Source: UBA1444 sp964601085 (GTDB lineage: Bacteria; Bacillota; Negativicutes; UBA1444). From it: a stretch of 64,000 nucleotides of DNA. The DNA is taken from the NCBI GenBank assembly GCA_964601085.1, contig CAZRLN010000009.1, positions 1 through 64,000 on the forward strand, read 5' to 3'. Numbering within the stretch: position 1 is the stretch's first letter; each line of letters opens with the position of its first letter. Shown here piece after piece: positions 34,982 through 44,026 of this stretch. A program made the position numbers and the translations under genes. The notes below the pieces were generated by a model. That model worked only from the letters and a program-made list of their open reading frames with translations. It was not told the DNA's origin and ran no database searches.

Positions 34982-35010
34982 TTGTGTGATAAAACCATTT
35001 ATGCTATATT
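34982..35010 (+). promoter_or_regulatory. Candidate promoter of the nif leader transcript
   Basis: TTGTGT (34982-34987) and TATATT (35005-35010) have 17-base spacing. If used, the nifH message would carry a leader of about 375 bases. No -24/-12 promoter was found in front of nifH. Confidence 0.35.
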
Positions 35011-35041
35011 GTTTACAACATCATACGGCAGAAAAGCAATG

Positions 35042-35262
35042 AGGCTTGCGACACGGGAACGTTCGCAAGCCTTGAGTGCTTTTTGCGAGGTTTTGAGCGA
35101 AGAAGCTTGCGGGCAATCGGCACTGCCCCCAAGCTTCTTCGCTTTCCTGCGGCGCGTTGATGCGGAGAGCAGTCAATGAAAGGGGGAAGATAATCGATTT
35201 GTGATGTTAGCATAAACTCGAAAAAAGAAATGCCGAATGGGTAGTGCAAATACCCATTCGGC
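35042..35262 (+). ncRNA. Hairpin-rich leader RNA upstream of nifH
   Basis: Three strong hairpins lie in the 450-base gap. A (35042-35072): 13 pairs with one bulged C and a GGAA tetraloop. B (35097-35142): 13 pairs, a C-C mismatch and five more pairs over an eight-base loop, followed by TTT. C (35232-35262): 12 perfect pairs over a seven-base loop. Neither A nor B has a long T tract, although TTTTT occurs ten bases behind A. No known RNA family was recognised. Regulation of nif expression is inferred from position; it could also be a separate small RNA. Confidence 0.5.
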
Positions 35263-35391
35263 GCGGGTCGCCAATAATCCCGGGCAGGGCTCATTGAACA
35301 TACCCATTTGTCATTGTAACAAATACACTTGCCGACTTTCAAGGGACCAAGCTGCTTTTAATGAAAGAAAATTTGATGAGGAGTGATTCTT

Positions 35392-36210
35392 ATGCGGCAA
35401 ATTGCAATTTATGGCAAAGGTGGCATTGGCAAATCCACGACCACGCAAAACACAGTGGCGGCCTTGGCGGAAGCCGGGAAAAAGGTGATGGTGGTGGGAT
35501 GCGATCCCAAGGCGGATTCGACGCGTTTGTTGCTTAACGGCCTTTGTCAGAAAACCGTATTGGATACATTGCGGGATGAAGGAGATGATATCGATCTGGA
35601 AGATATCCTGAAACCGGGTTTCCGTGGCACTAAGTGCGTTGAATCCGGCGGGCCTGAACCGGGCGTAGGCTGCGCTGGTCGCGGGATCATCACCTCCATC
35701 AATATGCTGGAGTCGCTGGGTGCATACACGGCGGATCTGGATTATGTCTTTTATGATGTTCTGGGCGACGTGGTGTGCGGCGGCTTCGCTATGCCAATTC
35801 GGGAAGGAAAAGCGCAGGAAATTTACATCGTGGCATCCGGGGAACTGATGGCATTATATGCTGCCAACAATATCGCCAAAGGCGTACAGAAATACGCGAA
35901 TACCGGCGGGGTACGCCTGGGCGGCATTATCTGCAACAGCCGCAAAGTCGACAACGAGTTGGCACTGTTGACGGCTTTCGCCGAAGAAATCAATTCACAT
36001 TTGATCCACTTCGTGCCGCGCGACAATATCGTGCAGCGGGCGGAGATCAACAAGAAGACTGTCATCGACTACGAGCCGAAAGCAGAGCAGGCTGATGAAT
36101 ACCGCACGTTGGCCATGGCAATCAACCGAAACAAAAACTTCACGATTCCCAAACCCATGAATCAGGATCGATTGGAAGAACTCATGATGGCGCACGGAAT
36201 TCTCGGTTAA
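35392..36210 (+). CDS. nifH: Nitrogenase iron protein NifH
   Basis: NifH is the ATP-dependent electron donor to dinitrogenase and also serves in cofactor synthesis. The 272-residue protein shows the P-loop GKGGIGKST, the [4Fe-4S] ligands Cys94 (GVGCAGRG) and Cys129 (DVVCGGF), and Arg97, the site ADP-ribosylated in organisms with DraT. ATG follows GGAG. It opens a ten-gene rightward operon with short gaps throughout. NifI proteins encoded next suggest control by 2-oxoglutarate and ATP rather than by DraT, but DraT cannot be excluded from this window. Confidence 0.98.
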   Translation: MRQIAIYGKGGIGKSTTTQNTVAALAEAGKKVMVVGCDPKADSTRLLLNGLCQKTVLDTLRDEGDDIDLEDILKPGFRGTKCVESGGPEPGVGCAGRGIITSINMLESLGAYTADLDYVFYDVLGDVVCGGFAMPIREGKAQEIYIVASGELMALYAANNIAKGVQKYANTGGVRLGGIICNSRKVDNELALLTAFAEEINSHLIHFVPRDNIVQRAEINKKTVIDYEPKAEQADEYRTLAMAINRNKNFTIPKPMNQDRLEELMMAHGILG

Positions 36211-36231
36211 GTAACAGAGGAGGATGATGGC

Positions 36232-36558
36232 ATGTATTTGATCAAGGCGGTAATTCGACCGGAAAAAAGAGACGAGGTTTTGTATGAGTTAACTTCTGCT
36301 GGATTCAACGCGGCAACAGTTGTGGATGTGGTAGGACGTGGCAAGCAAAAAGGTATAAAAATAGGTAATATCGTATACGATGAGATTCCCAAGGTTATGA
36401 TCATTATGGCAGTTCAGGATCATGACAAGGATGATATCGTCAGCGTGCTTCTGCGGATCGCCAAGACCAGCGAAAAAGGCGCCTTTGGCGATGGTAAAAT
36501 TTTTGTCAGCCCTTTGGAGGAAGCTTACACGGTGTCCACAGGCGCCAAAGAGCTGTAG
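36232..36558 (+). CDS. nifI1: PII-family nitrogenase regulator NifI1
   Basis: A 108-residue PII-like protein (MYLIKAVIRPEKRDEVLYEL, then VVGRGKQKG, and GDGKIFVSPLEEAYTVSTG at the C-terminus). In archaea and clostridia NifI1 and NifI2 form a complex that binds and inhibits dinitrogenase when 2-oxoglutarate is low, giving a rapid ammonium switch-off. The position between nifH and nifD is diagnostic of NifI rather than GlnB or GlnK. The T-loop lacks the uridylylated Tyr context of GlnB. It starts after GAGGAGG, nine bases before nifI2. Confidence 0.95.
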   Translation: MYLIKAVIRPEKRDEVLYELTSAGFNAATVVDVVGRGKQKGIKIGNIVYDEIPKVMIIMAVQDHDKDDIVSVLLRIAKTSEKGAFGDGKIFVSPLEEAYTVSTGAKEL

Positions 36559-36567
36559 GAGGGTGCT

Positions 36568-36978
36568 ATGAAAGAAATTATCGCCGTTGTAAGGATGAAC
36601 AAAACCAATGCGACGAAAAAAGCATTGATTGAATCCGGCGCCGCTGGCTTTACGGCTTTGAAGGTTCTCGGGAGGGGAAAAATTGTCGAAGACAAGAGCG
36701 TGATTGCAGCTCGCAAGGCTAACATGATGGAAATGGCGATTGGCGAAGACGCCAAGGAAGCGGAAATACTGATTGATAGTTTTTTGGATGGACAACGGTT
36801 GTTTCCACGGCGTATGTTCCACATTATAGCGAAAGACAAACAAGTGGAGTCCATTGTCCAGGCGATTATGAACGCCAATCGTACTGACAACAGGGTGGGA
36901 GATGGCAAGATTTTTGTTCTACCCATTGCCGATGTAATTCGCGTCCGGACGGCGGAACGCGGCGAGATGGCGTTGTAA
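36568..36978 (+). CDS. nifI2: PII-family nitrogenase regulator NifI2
   Basis: A 136-residue PII-like protein with a longer T-loop than NifI1, as is typical of NifI2 (LGRGKIVEDKSVIAARKAN, then a LIDSFLDGQRLFPRRMFHI insertion and GDGKIFVLPIADVIRVRT). It works with NifI1 to block NifDK activity by direct contact under ammonium excess; ATP and 2-oxoglutarate relieve it. It begins after GGAGG, directly behind nifI1, and is followed by nifD after 16 bases. Confidence 0.95.
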   Translation: MKEIIAVVRMNKTNATKKALIESGAAGFTALKVLGRGKIVEDKSVIAARKANMMEMAIGEDAKEAEILIDSFLDGQRLFPRRMFHIIAKDKQVESIVQAIMNANRTDNRVGDGKIFVLPIADVIRVRTAERGEMAL

Positions 36979-36994
36979 GGGAGGAGAGAAAGCT

Positions 36995-38608
36995 ATGGCG
37001 ATGACTGAAAAAGAGTTGGGCGAAATTTTGGATAAGCTTCCATCGAAAGTTCAGAAAAACAGGCGGAAACATATCCTGATCAAAGATTCTTGCGAGTCGG
37101 ATCAAGTGATTGAGGCTAATACCAGGACCATACCCGGAATCATCACCAACCGCGGTTGCGCCTATGCCGGCTGCAAGGGCGTCGTGCTCGGGCCGTTGAA
37201 GGACATGATCCATATCGTCCATGGCCCGATTGGTTGCAGTTATTATGCTTGGGGGACACGTCGCAACAAAGCGAAAACAGAAGATCCCACCGAAAATTTT
37301 CTAAATTATTGTTTCTCCACCGACATGCAGGAAAGCGACATTGTGTTCGGCGGTGAAAAAAAATTAATGGCGACCATCGACGATGTCATGAAAATCTTTC
37401 ATCCGCGGGCTATTACAATTTCGGCGACTTGTCCGGTCGGATTGATCGGCGACGATATCCAATCGGTGGCCCGCGCGGCGGAGGCCAAATACGGCATTCA
37501 AGTGATGGCTTTCAACTGCGAAGGGTATAAGGGGGTCAGCCAGTCGGCAGGTCACCATATCGCCAATAATATTCTGATGGACAAGGTGATTGGCAATACC
37601 GATGTGGAGAAGGCCAACAGACCGTTTTCCATCAATATTCTCGGCGAATACAACATCGGTGGTGACAGTTGGGAAGTTGAGAGAGTCTTGGCCGATATCG
37701 GCTATCACGTGGTTTCGGTCATGACCGGTGACGGGTCGTATGAAGAACTGCGACTGGCCCATACGGCGGAGCTAAATTTGGTGCAGTGCCACAGGTCGAT
37801 AAACTACATCGCCGAAATGTTGGAAACAAAATATGGAACCCCTTGGCTGAAAGTCAACTTTATCGGTGTCCAGTCTACGATTGAGTCGTTACGCAATATG
37901 GCGCTGTATTTTAATGACGAAACAATCAGTCACAAAACAGAAGAAGTTATAGCCAGGGAATTGGCCCTAATCCAACCGAAAATCGATCAGTACCGAAAGT
38001 TGTGCGAGGGTAAGCGGGCCTTTTGTTTTGTGGGCGGTTCACGCGGTCATCATTATCAGGGGTTATTCGCCGAACTGGGAATTGAAACAGTATTGGCCGG
38101 GTATGAGTTCGCGCACCGGGATGATTATGAGGGCCGCCGGGTTTTGCCGACCATTAAACCGGACGCCGACAGCAAAAATATCCCGGAACTGCACGTGGAA
38201 CGGGATGGTGAGCGGTATCGGGTAAAATTGCCGCCGGAGGTTGCGGCGGAGTTGCGGGCAAAAATTCCGCTGAACGATTATCCCGGCCTAGCGGTGGATA
38301 TGCAGGATGGGCATGTCATTGTCGACGATCTGAACCATTATGAGACGGAAGAATTCATTCGTCTGTTGAAACCGGACATTTTTGCTTCCGGAATCAAGGA
38401 TAAGTATGTGGTGCAAAAGATGGGGATTCCTGCAAAGCAACTGCATTCCTACGACTACAGCGGACCGTACGCGGGCTTCGCCGGCGCGGTGAATTTCGCC
38501 CGGGATGTCACTATGGCGTTTACCTCGCCGACATGGAACTACATTGTTCCACCATGGCAGGGCCAGCCGTTGCTGGATGGACGTATGAATGAAGGAGGCG
38601 CCGTCTGA
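36995..38608 (+). CDS. nifD: Nitrogenase molybdenum-iron protein alpha chain
   Basis: NifD carries the FeMo-cofactor. In this 537-residue chain the P-cluster ligands are Cys55 (RGCAYAGC), Cys81 (GPIGCSYY) and Cys146 (SATCPVGLIGDD). FeMo-co is held by Cys265 (LVQCHRSIN) and His484 (QLHSYDYSG). Residues matching the active-site Gln191/His195 and Arg96 of the Azotobacter enzyme are Gln183, His187 and Arg89. A charged insertion (about 385-435) corresponds to the extra loop of clostridial NifD. There is no vnfG/anfG delta subunit gene, so this is the Mo-type. The stop overlaps the nifK start (TGATG). Confidence 0.98.
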   Translation: MAMTEKELGEILDKLPSKVQKNRRKHILIKDSCESDQVIEANTRTIPGIITNRGCAYAGCKGVVLGPLKDMIHIVHGPIGCSYYAWGTRRNKAKTEDPTENFLNYCFSTDMQESDIVFGGEKKLMATIDDVMKIFHPRAITISATCPVGLIGDDIQSVARAAEAKYGIQVMAFNCEGYKGVSQSAGHHIANNILMDKVIGNTDVEKANRPFSINILGEYNIGGDSWEVERVLADIGYHVVSVMTGDGSYEELRLAHTAELNLVQCHRSINYIAEMLETKYGTPWLKVNFIGVQSTIESLRNMALYFNDETISHKTEEVIARELALIQPKIDQYRKLCEGKRAFCFVGGSRGHHYQGLFAELGIETVLAGYEFAHRDDYEGRRVLPTIKPDADSKNIPELHVERDGERYRVKLPPEVAAELRAKIPLNDYPGLAVDMQDGHVIVDDLNHYETEEFIRLLKPDIFASGIKDKYVVQKMGIPAKQLHSYDYSGPYAGFAGAVNFARDVTMAFTSPTWNYIVPPWQGQPLLDGRMNEGGAV

Positions 38609-39996
38609 TGTTGGATGCAACCCCCAAAAAAATTCTGGAACGGAAAAGCGGCGGCATGATTAACCCCGCCAAGACCTGTCAACCGATTGGCGCGATGTAC
38701 GCCGCGCTGGGAATTCACGGTTGCCTGCCCCATAGTCATGGTTCACAGGGGTGCTGCTCTTATCATCGAATGCACCTGACCCGGCATTTTCGGGACCCGA
38801 TTATGGCTTCCACAAGTAGCTTCACCGAAGGTGCTTCGGTATTTGGCGGCGGCGCCAATCTGAAGACTGCGATCAAAAACGTGTTTGAGATCTATAACCC
38901 GGATGTTATGGCCGTTCATACCACCTGTTTGTCCGAAACGATCGGCGATGATTTGCCGACGATCATCCGGCAGGCGGAAGTGCCCGAAGGGAAAGTTGTG
39001 TTCCACGCGAACACGCCCAGTTATCAGGGATCCCACATTACCGGCTTTTCCAATATGACCAAAGCGATGGTCACCTACTTTGCCGAAAGTATTTTGGCGG
39101 AGAAGGCGGATCGGGTTAACCTGATTCCCGGTTTTGTTAATCCGGGCGATATGCGTGAGATTAAGCGCTTGGTCGCGATGATGGAAATTCCCTGGATCAT
39201 GTTCCCGGACACTTCCGGTGTGCTGGATTCCCCCATGACCGGATCGTTTCAGATGTATCCGCGCGGCGGAGTGACGATCCCGGAATTGCGTCAGACCGGT
39301 GATTCTCAAGTGACTTTGGCCTTAGGGCGATTTGCTTCCGCGGATGCGGCGGAAACCTTGGGAAAAAAGTGCAAAGTTCCGGCTGTGATCCTGAAAACTC
39401 CGATTGGCATTAAGGCGACCGATGCCTTGATCATGGCATTGAGGGGCGCCTTTGCCGTAGAAGTTCCTCAGGAGTTGTCGGATGAACGAGGGCAACTGGT
39501 AGATATCATGACAGATACCCATTTCCATTTTCATGACAAGAAGGTGGCAATATTCGGTGATCCGGACATTGTGACGGCGATGACGGAGTTTGCGCTGAGC
39601 CTTGGGATGAAGCCAGTTCATGTCCTTACCGGTACGCCCGGCGGTGCTTTGGGTTCCGGCATGGCCGGATTTGAAGAGGAAATTCGCGAGATGTTGAAGA
39701 GCGCCGGGATTCAGGCCAATGTCAAAGCGGCCGGCGATTTATTCCTGTTGCATCAATGGATCAAGAACGAGCCGGTGGATTTACTGATTGGCAATACTTA
39801 CGGCAAATTTATCGCCCGGGCGGAGGATATTCCGCTTGTTCGGCTCGGCTTTCCGATTTTGGATCGTAGCGTCCAGTCCTATTTGCCGGTGGTCGGCTAC
39901 CATGGCGCTATGCGGCTGATCGAGATGATCAGCGGGGCTTTGCTTGACCGTCAGGATAGAGACGCCGCGGACGAGGATTTTGAATTAGTCATGTAG
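38608..39996 (+). CDS. nifK: Nitrogenase molybdenum-iron protein beta chain
   Basis: The 462-residue NifK completes the P-cluster with Cys24 (KTCQPIGAMYAALGIHGC), Cys49 (HGSQGCC) and Cys107 (TTCLSETIGDD). It lacks the roughly 50-residue N-terminal extension of proteobacterial NifK; this short form is typical of clostridial enzymes and complements the NifD insertion. Later conserved segments are FHANTPSYQGSHITGF and VRLGFPILDR. It is translationally coupled to nifD by a one-base overlap and is followed by nifE after 12 bases. Confidence 0.98.
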   Translation: MLDATPKKILERKSGGMINPAKTCQPIGAMYAALGIHGCLPHSHGSQGCCSYHRMHLTRHFRDPIMASTSSFTEGASVFGGGANLKTAIKNVFEIYNPDVMAVHTTCLSETIGDDLPTIIRQAEVPEGKVVFHANTPSYQGSHITGFSNMTKAMVTYFAESILAEKADRVNLIPGFVNPGDMREIKRLVAMMEIPWIMFPDTSGVLDSPMTGSFQMYPRGGVTIPELRQTGDSQVTLALGRFASADAAETLGKKCKVPAVILKTPIGIKATDALIMALRGAFAVEVPQELSDERGQLVDIMTDTHFHFHDKKVAIFGDPDIVTAMTEFALSLGMKPVHVLTGTPGGALGSGMAGFEEEIREMLKSAGIQANVKAAGDLFLLHQWIKNEPVDLLIGNTYGKFIARAEDIPLVRLGFPILDRSVQSYLPVVGYHGAMRLIEMISGALLDRQDRDAADEDFELVM

Positions 39997-40008
39997 GGAG
40001 GTGAAAAT

Positions 40009-41367
40009 ATGGGTGCGCAACCGATTCTCGAACAACGCCAACAATCCATCATCCGAAAGAACCGCCAAAAACAGGCGATTCGCTGTGAAACCGACAGCGA
40101 GGCCGGTTGCGTCAGCCAGCGCGCCTGTGTGTACTGCGGGGCCCGGGTGGTTCTCAATCCGGTGACCGACGCCTTGCATTTGGTGCACGGGCCGATCGGC
40201 TGCGCCAGCTATACCTGGGATATACGAGGCAGCCTCAACAGCGGGAATGATCTTTACCGCAACAGTTTTTCCACCGATCTTCAAGAGCATGACATCATTT
40301 TCGGTGGCGAAAAAAAGCTGACGGCTGCGCTGAATGAACTGATTCCGCGCTTTCAGCCACCATTGGTCTTTGTATATTCCACTTGTGTGGTCGGGGTGAT
40401 TGGCGACGATCTGGAAGCTGTCTGCAAGGCGGCTTCCAACCGGTACGGGATACCGGTCCTGCCAGTTCAGTCCAGTGGCTTTATCGGCAGTAAGGCCGCC
40501 GGCTATCGCGCCGCCTGTGATGTGTTGTTCCGGTTGATCGATCCTCCGCAACCGGTCGACCAGTCTACTAAAACACACTGCCTCAACTTTCTCGGCGACT
40601 TCAACTTGGCGGGAGAGGCCTGGATTATCCGGGGTTATCTGAAACAGATCGGCATAGAAGTCAAGACGGTATTTACCGGCGATTCCCGGTACGAAGACCT
40701 TCGCGGAGCCGCCAACGCCGGGCTGAATATTATTCAGTGCGCAGGGTCCATGCACTATTTGGCGGGAAAGTTGGAAGAAGCGTATGGGATTCCCTGTTTG
40801 TCGGTTTCTTTTTTGGGCTTGCAGGACACGGCCGAATCGTTACGCGCCATCGCCCGTCATTTTGGCGATGCGGCGGTCATCCAGCGGGCGGAAGAACTGA
40901 TAGCGACGGAAAATGCACGGGTGGCGCCCGAAATAGAAAAATATCGCAACCGGCTTCAGGGGAAAAAGGCGGCTGTATATGTCGGCGGTGGTTTCAAGGC
41001 GATTTCCCTCATCAAACAATTCCGGGAAATCGGTATGGATGTCGTCATGATCGGTACCCAGACCGGCCGGCAGGAAGAATATGAAAAAATCGACATTTTG
41101 GTGGATGATGGCGCGGTAATTCTGGATGATGCCAACCCGGCCGAACTCGAGCGATTCATGCTGGAGCAGGGAGCGGATCTTCTGGTAGGCGGCGTCAAGG
41201 AACGACCGTTGGCTTATAAACTGGGCGTCGCCTTCGTTGACCATAATCATGATCGCAAACACCCGTTGAGCGGTTATGCCGGTGCGGTAAATTTTGCCGA
41301 GGAAGTGTATTCCACGCTGGGATCGCCAGTCTGGGCAGCTGTTAAAAGGAGTGTGACTTATGCTTGA
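40009..41367 (+). CDS. nifE: Nitrogenase cofactor scaffold protein NifE
   Basis: With NifN, NifE forms the scaffold on which the NifB-cofactor is matured to FeMo-co. This 452-residue NifD paralogue keeps Cys40/Cys43 (RACVYCGARVV), Cys65 (GPIGCASYTW) and a Cys in STCVVGVIGDD, the cluster ligands. It lacks the His that holds FeMo-co in NifD (the region reads FVDHNHDRKHPLSGYAGA). It starts after GGGAGG and overlaps nifN by eight bases. Confidence 0.96.
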   Translation: MGAQPILEQRQQSIIRKNRQKQAIRCETDSEAGCVSQRACVYCGARVVLNPVTDALHLVHGPIGCASYTWDIRGSLNSGNDLYRNSFSTDLQEHDIIFGGEKKLTAALNELIPRFQPPLVFVYSTCVVGVIGDDLEAVCKAASNRYGIPVLPVQSSGFIGSKAAGYRAACDVLFRLIDPPQPVDQSTKTHCLNFLGDFNLAGEAWIIRGYLKQIGIEVKTVFTGDSRYEDLRGAANAGLNIIQCAGSMHYLAGKLEEAYGIPCLSVSFLGLQDTAESLRAIARHFGDAAVIQRAEELIATENARVAPEIEKYRNRLQGKKAAVYVGGGFKAISLIKQFREIGMDVVMIGTQTGRQEEYEKIDILVDDGAVILDDANPAELERFMLEQGADLLVGGVKERPLAYKLGVAFVDHNHDRKHPLSGYAGAVNFAEEVYSTLGSPVWAAVKRSVTYA

Positions 41368-42742
41368 GTATAGTCGCGATTTGACGCAGAATCCCTGCCA
41401 CATGTGCATGCCAATGGGCGGAATACTGGCTCTGAAGGGAATCGCAGGCAGCATGGCGTTATTGCACGGATCTCAGGGTTGCAGCACTTATATGCGCCGG
41501 CACATTGCCGAGCATTTCAACGAGCCGGTAGATGTGGCTTCGTCGTCTCTCAACGAGAAGGGAACGGTGTATGGTGGTCAAGCCAACTTAAAACAGGCGT
41601 TGGATAATGTGCGCCGTGTATACCAACCGCAGGTCATTGGTGTGTTGACCACGTGTCTGGCGGAAACCATCGGGGAAGACATTCGCCGGATCACTTACGA
41701 ATACCGACAAGAAACAAAGTGCGACTGCCGGATCGTCACGGCGGCTACACCCGGCTATGGCGGCACGCATGTCGAGGGCTACTGGGGGACGTTACAGGAA
41801 TTATTGCGTCAGACGGCGGAACCGTCAACGCCTCATGCCGGTGTCAATCTCATCGTTCCGGCATGTTTGAGCCCGGCGGATTTGCGGGAAATCAAACGCT
41901 ATCTGGAAATGTTCGGCTTGGAATATATTCTGCTGCCCGACATTAGCGAAACAATGGATCGCCCTTTTGAATCCGAGTACCGGAAAATTGCCGGCGGAGG
42001 AACTGCCCTTTCTGATATTCGGCGTATGCCGGGGGCTGTTGTCACGATGGAACTCGGCGGAGCGGTTGATGAAAAACTGTCCCCGGGAAAATGGTTGCAA
42101 GATGAGTATAAGACGCCGCTATTACGGTTGCCGGTTCCGATTGGACTCAAGAATACGGATTTGTTTGTGAACGTATTAAGTCAGGCGACGGGCCGGCCCC
42201 TGCCTGTAATGCTGAAGAGAGAACGCGGGTTGCTGATGGACGCCATGATCGATGCTCACAAGTTCTCGTTTCATGTGCGCCCGGCGCTTTTTGGCGATCC
42301 CGAGATGGTTGGCGCCATGGTTGGCTTTTGCGCGGAAAACGGGATGTTTCCCCGAGTTGTGGCAAGCGGTGGCGGCGACAAGGAATGGTGCAAGACAGTT
42401 CAGCAACAGCTAGCGGAAGCGTTGGAACCGGCTTGGATTCAGGAAAAAACCGGCATGGCGGAAGTTTTGGAGCAAAGTGTGGCAGGTGAAGCGAATATGG
42501 CGGTAGGGCCGTCGGTGGGGCGATATTTGGAAGAGAAAGCGGACATTCCGCTGGTTAGGCTGGGGTTTCCGATTCAGGATCGCCTTGGTGCTCAACGGAT
42601 TTTATCGGTAGGGTATAACGGTACCGCTTTATTGTTGGATAAAATGGTGAATCGTTATCTGGAACGAAAACACAAAAGCTATCGACAAGATCTGTATGAT
42701 GCTCATTTTGACAGCAAGGAGGCGATTCGCCATGCCATGTAA
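41360..42742 (+). CDS. nifN: Nitrogenase cofactor scaffold protein NifN
   Basis: A 460-residue NifK paralogue and partner of NifE in FeMo-co assembly. It begins LEYSRDLTQNPCHMCMPMGG, carries LLHGSQGCSTYMRRH (Cys ligand) and LTTCLAETIGEDI, and ends VRLGFPIQDRLG and a basic tail. It is not fused to NifB, in contrast to some clostridial NifN-B proteins: nifB starts within its last codons on another frame. The overlaps on both sides indicate tight translational coupling of nifE, nifN and nifB. Confidence 0.95.
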   Translation: MLEYSRDLTQNPCHMCMPMGGILALKGIAGSMALLHGSQGCSTYMRRHIAEHFNEPVDVASSSLNEKGTVYGGQANLKQALDNVRRVYQPQVIGVLTTCLAETIGEDIRRITYEYRQETKCDCRIVTAATPGYGGTHVEGYWGTLQELLRQTAEPSTPHAGVNLIVPACLSPADLREIKRYLEMFGLEYILLPDISETMDRPFESEYRKIAGGGTALSDIRRMPGAVVTMELGGAVDEKLSPGKWLQDEYKTPLLRLPVPIGLKNTDLFVNVLSQATGRPLPVMLKRERGLLMDAMIDAHKFSFHVRPALFGDPEMVGAMVGFCAENGMFPRVVASGGGDKEWCKTVQQQLAEALEPAWIQEKTGMAEVLEQSVAGEANMAVGPSVGRYLEEKADIPLVRLGFPIQDRLGAQRILSVGYNGTALLLDKMVNRYLERKHKSYRQDLYDAHFDSKEAIRHAM

Positions 42743-44000
42743 TCGACAGGAATTGCTTGCATCACGGCATCCCTGCTATTCGGCGGAATCTCAGCACAAA
42801 TACGCGCGAATGCATGTACCGGTGGCGCCGGCGTGCAACATTCAGTGCAACTATTGTAATCGTTTGTATGATTGCGTTAATGAAAGTCGCCCCGGTGTAA
42901 CCAGCGAAATTTTGGCGCCGGATCAGGTTTTGGCAAAAATTGCGGCAGTTCGTTCCAGTCTGGATAATCTGGCGGTGATCGGAATTGCCGGTCCCGGGGA
43001 TGCACTGGCGAATTGGGAACAAACCCGACAGACGCTGATGGAAGTGCGCCGGCATCATCCCGATTTGATTCCGTGTCTGTCGACAAATGGCCTGATGTTG
43101 CCACATTACGCGCAGCAAATCGTCGATCTTGGAGTCCGGCATGCGACTGTCACGGTCAATTCGGTAGATCCGGTTCTCAGTGAAAAAATATATGCACATA
43201 TTGAGTGGGGAGGGAAGCGGCTGCATGGACGCAGTGCTATGCAAAGGCTACTGGACAATCAGTTGACCGGGATTCGGCTGTTGGCCGGTCGCGGCGTACT
43301 AATCAAGGTGAATATTGTGATGATTCCCGGCGTCAATCAAGATCAGATTCCGGAAGTGGTCAAGGCGGTCAAGGCGGCGGGAGCTTCCCTGACCAACATA
43401 ATGCCATTGATTCCGGCTGTTGGCAGTGCCTTTGCCCACTTGCCCCAAACCAGTCATCGTGAGGTAGCTGCCATGAGGGAACGTTGCGAGGCTTATTTGC
43501 CGCAGATGCGTCATTGTCAGCAGTGTCGGGCCGATGCCATCGGGCTGCTGACGCAGGACCGATCGGCTGAGTTTCGCGACTTAACGGTCTGTTCCGGCGA
43601 CAGGCGCCAAGATGGGGAAGTATCCCCAATAACTGACTGCTTGGGGATGAAATTCCGCGTAGCGGTGACGTCAAAAACAGAAACATTGGTTGATCAACAT
43701 TTTGGCCATGCGGAGCACTTTCTAATCTATGTCACGGATGGGAAGAACAACACTTTGCTTGAAAGACGTTCCGTTGTTAAATACTGCAGCGGGAATGATT
43801 ATTGTGAAAGCGCACCGGAGTTTAAACAAGAAACGGTTAATAGGCTGGCGGATTGCAATGCGGTTGTGACGATGCGTATTGGCGCAGCTGCCCGGGAGCG
43901 ACTGATGATGCGGGGAATTTTGGTGGTTGAGGCATGCAATGATATTTCCGCTGGCTTAAAATCGGCTGTTCAAGAACTGGTTTTAACAAGAGTCGGGTAA
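42732..44000 (+). CDS. nifB: Nitrogenase cofactor biosynthesis radical SAM protein NifB with NifX-like domain
   Basis: NifB makes NifB-co, the 8Fe-9S-C core of FeMo-co. The 422-residue protein has the radical-SAM triad Cys35, Cys39, Cys42 (APACNIQCNYC) within about residues 25-290, with further cluster Cys in RHCQQCRADAIG. The last 115 residues form a dinitrogenase iron-molybdenum cofactor (NifX/NafY-like) domain (FRVAVTSKTETLVDQHFGHAEHFLIY). The start ATG is the one inside the nifN end, giving MPCNRQELL; more upstream in-frame ATGs would overlap nifN further. A separate nifX or nifV is not seen in the window. Confidence 0.96.
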   Translation: MPCNRQELLASRHPCYSAESQHKYARMHVPVAPACNIQCNYCNRLYDCVNESRPGVTSEILAPDQVLAKIAAVRSSLDNLAVIGIAGPGDALANWEQTRQTLMEVRRHHPDLIPCLSTNGLMLPHYAQQIVDLGVRHATVTVNSVDPVLSEKIYAHIEWGGKRLHGRSAMQRLLDNQLTGIRLLAGRGVLIKVNIVMIPGVNQDQIPEVVKAVKAAGASLTNIMPLIPAVGSAFAHLPQTSHREVAAMRERCEAYLPQMRHCQQCRADAIGLLTQDRSAEFRDLTVCSGDRRQDGEVSPITDCLGMKFRVAVTSKTETLVDQHFGHAEHFLIYVTDGKNNTLLERRSVVKYCSGNDYCESAPEFKQETVNRLADCNAVVTMRIGAAARERLMMRGILVVEACNDISAGLKSAVQELVLTRVG

Positions 44001-44026
44001 TTGTCAAGCAAGAGAGGAGAGATATC

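Noticed and set aside
34970..35179. A 69-codon rightward frame in the nif leader.
   Set aside because: It runs through both arms of two long hairpins, lacks a ribosome site and has no recognisable domain, so it is most likely noncoding.
35340..35362. A sigma-54-like GG...GC arrangement just before nifH.
   Set aside because: The GG to GC distance is eight or nine bases, not ten, and TGGC and TTGC contexts are missing.
41360..44000. Possible NifN-NifB fusion as known from some clostridia.
   Set aside because: The frames differ and nifN has its own stop; nifB starts inside the last codons of nifN in another frame.
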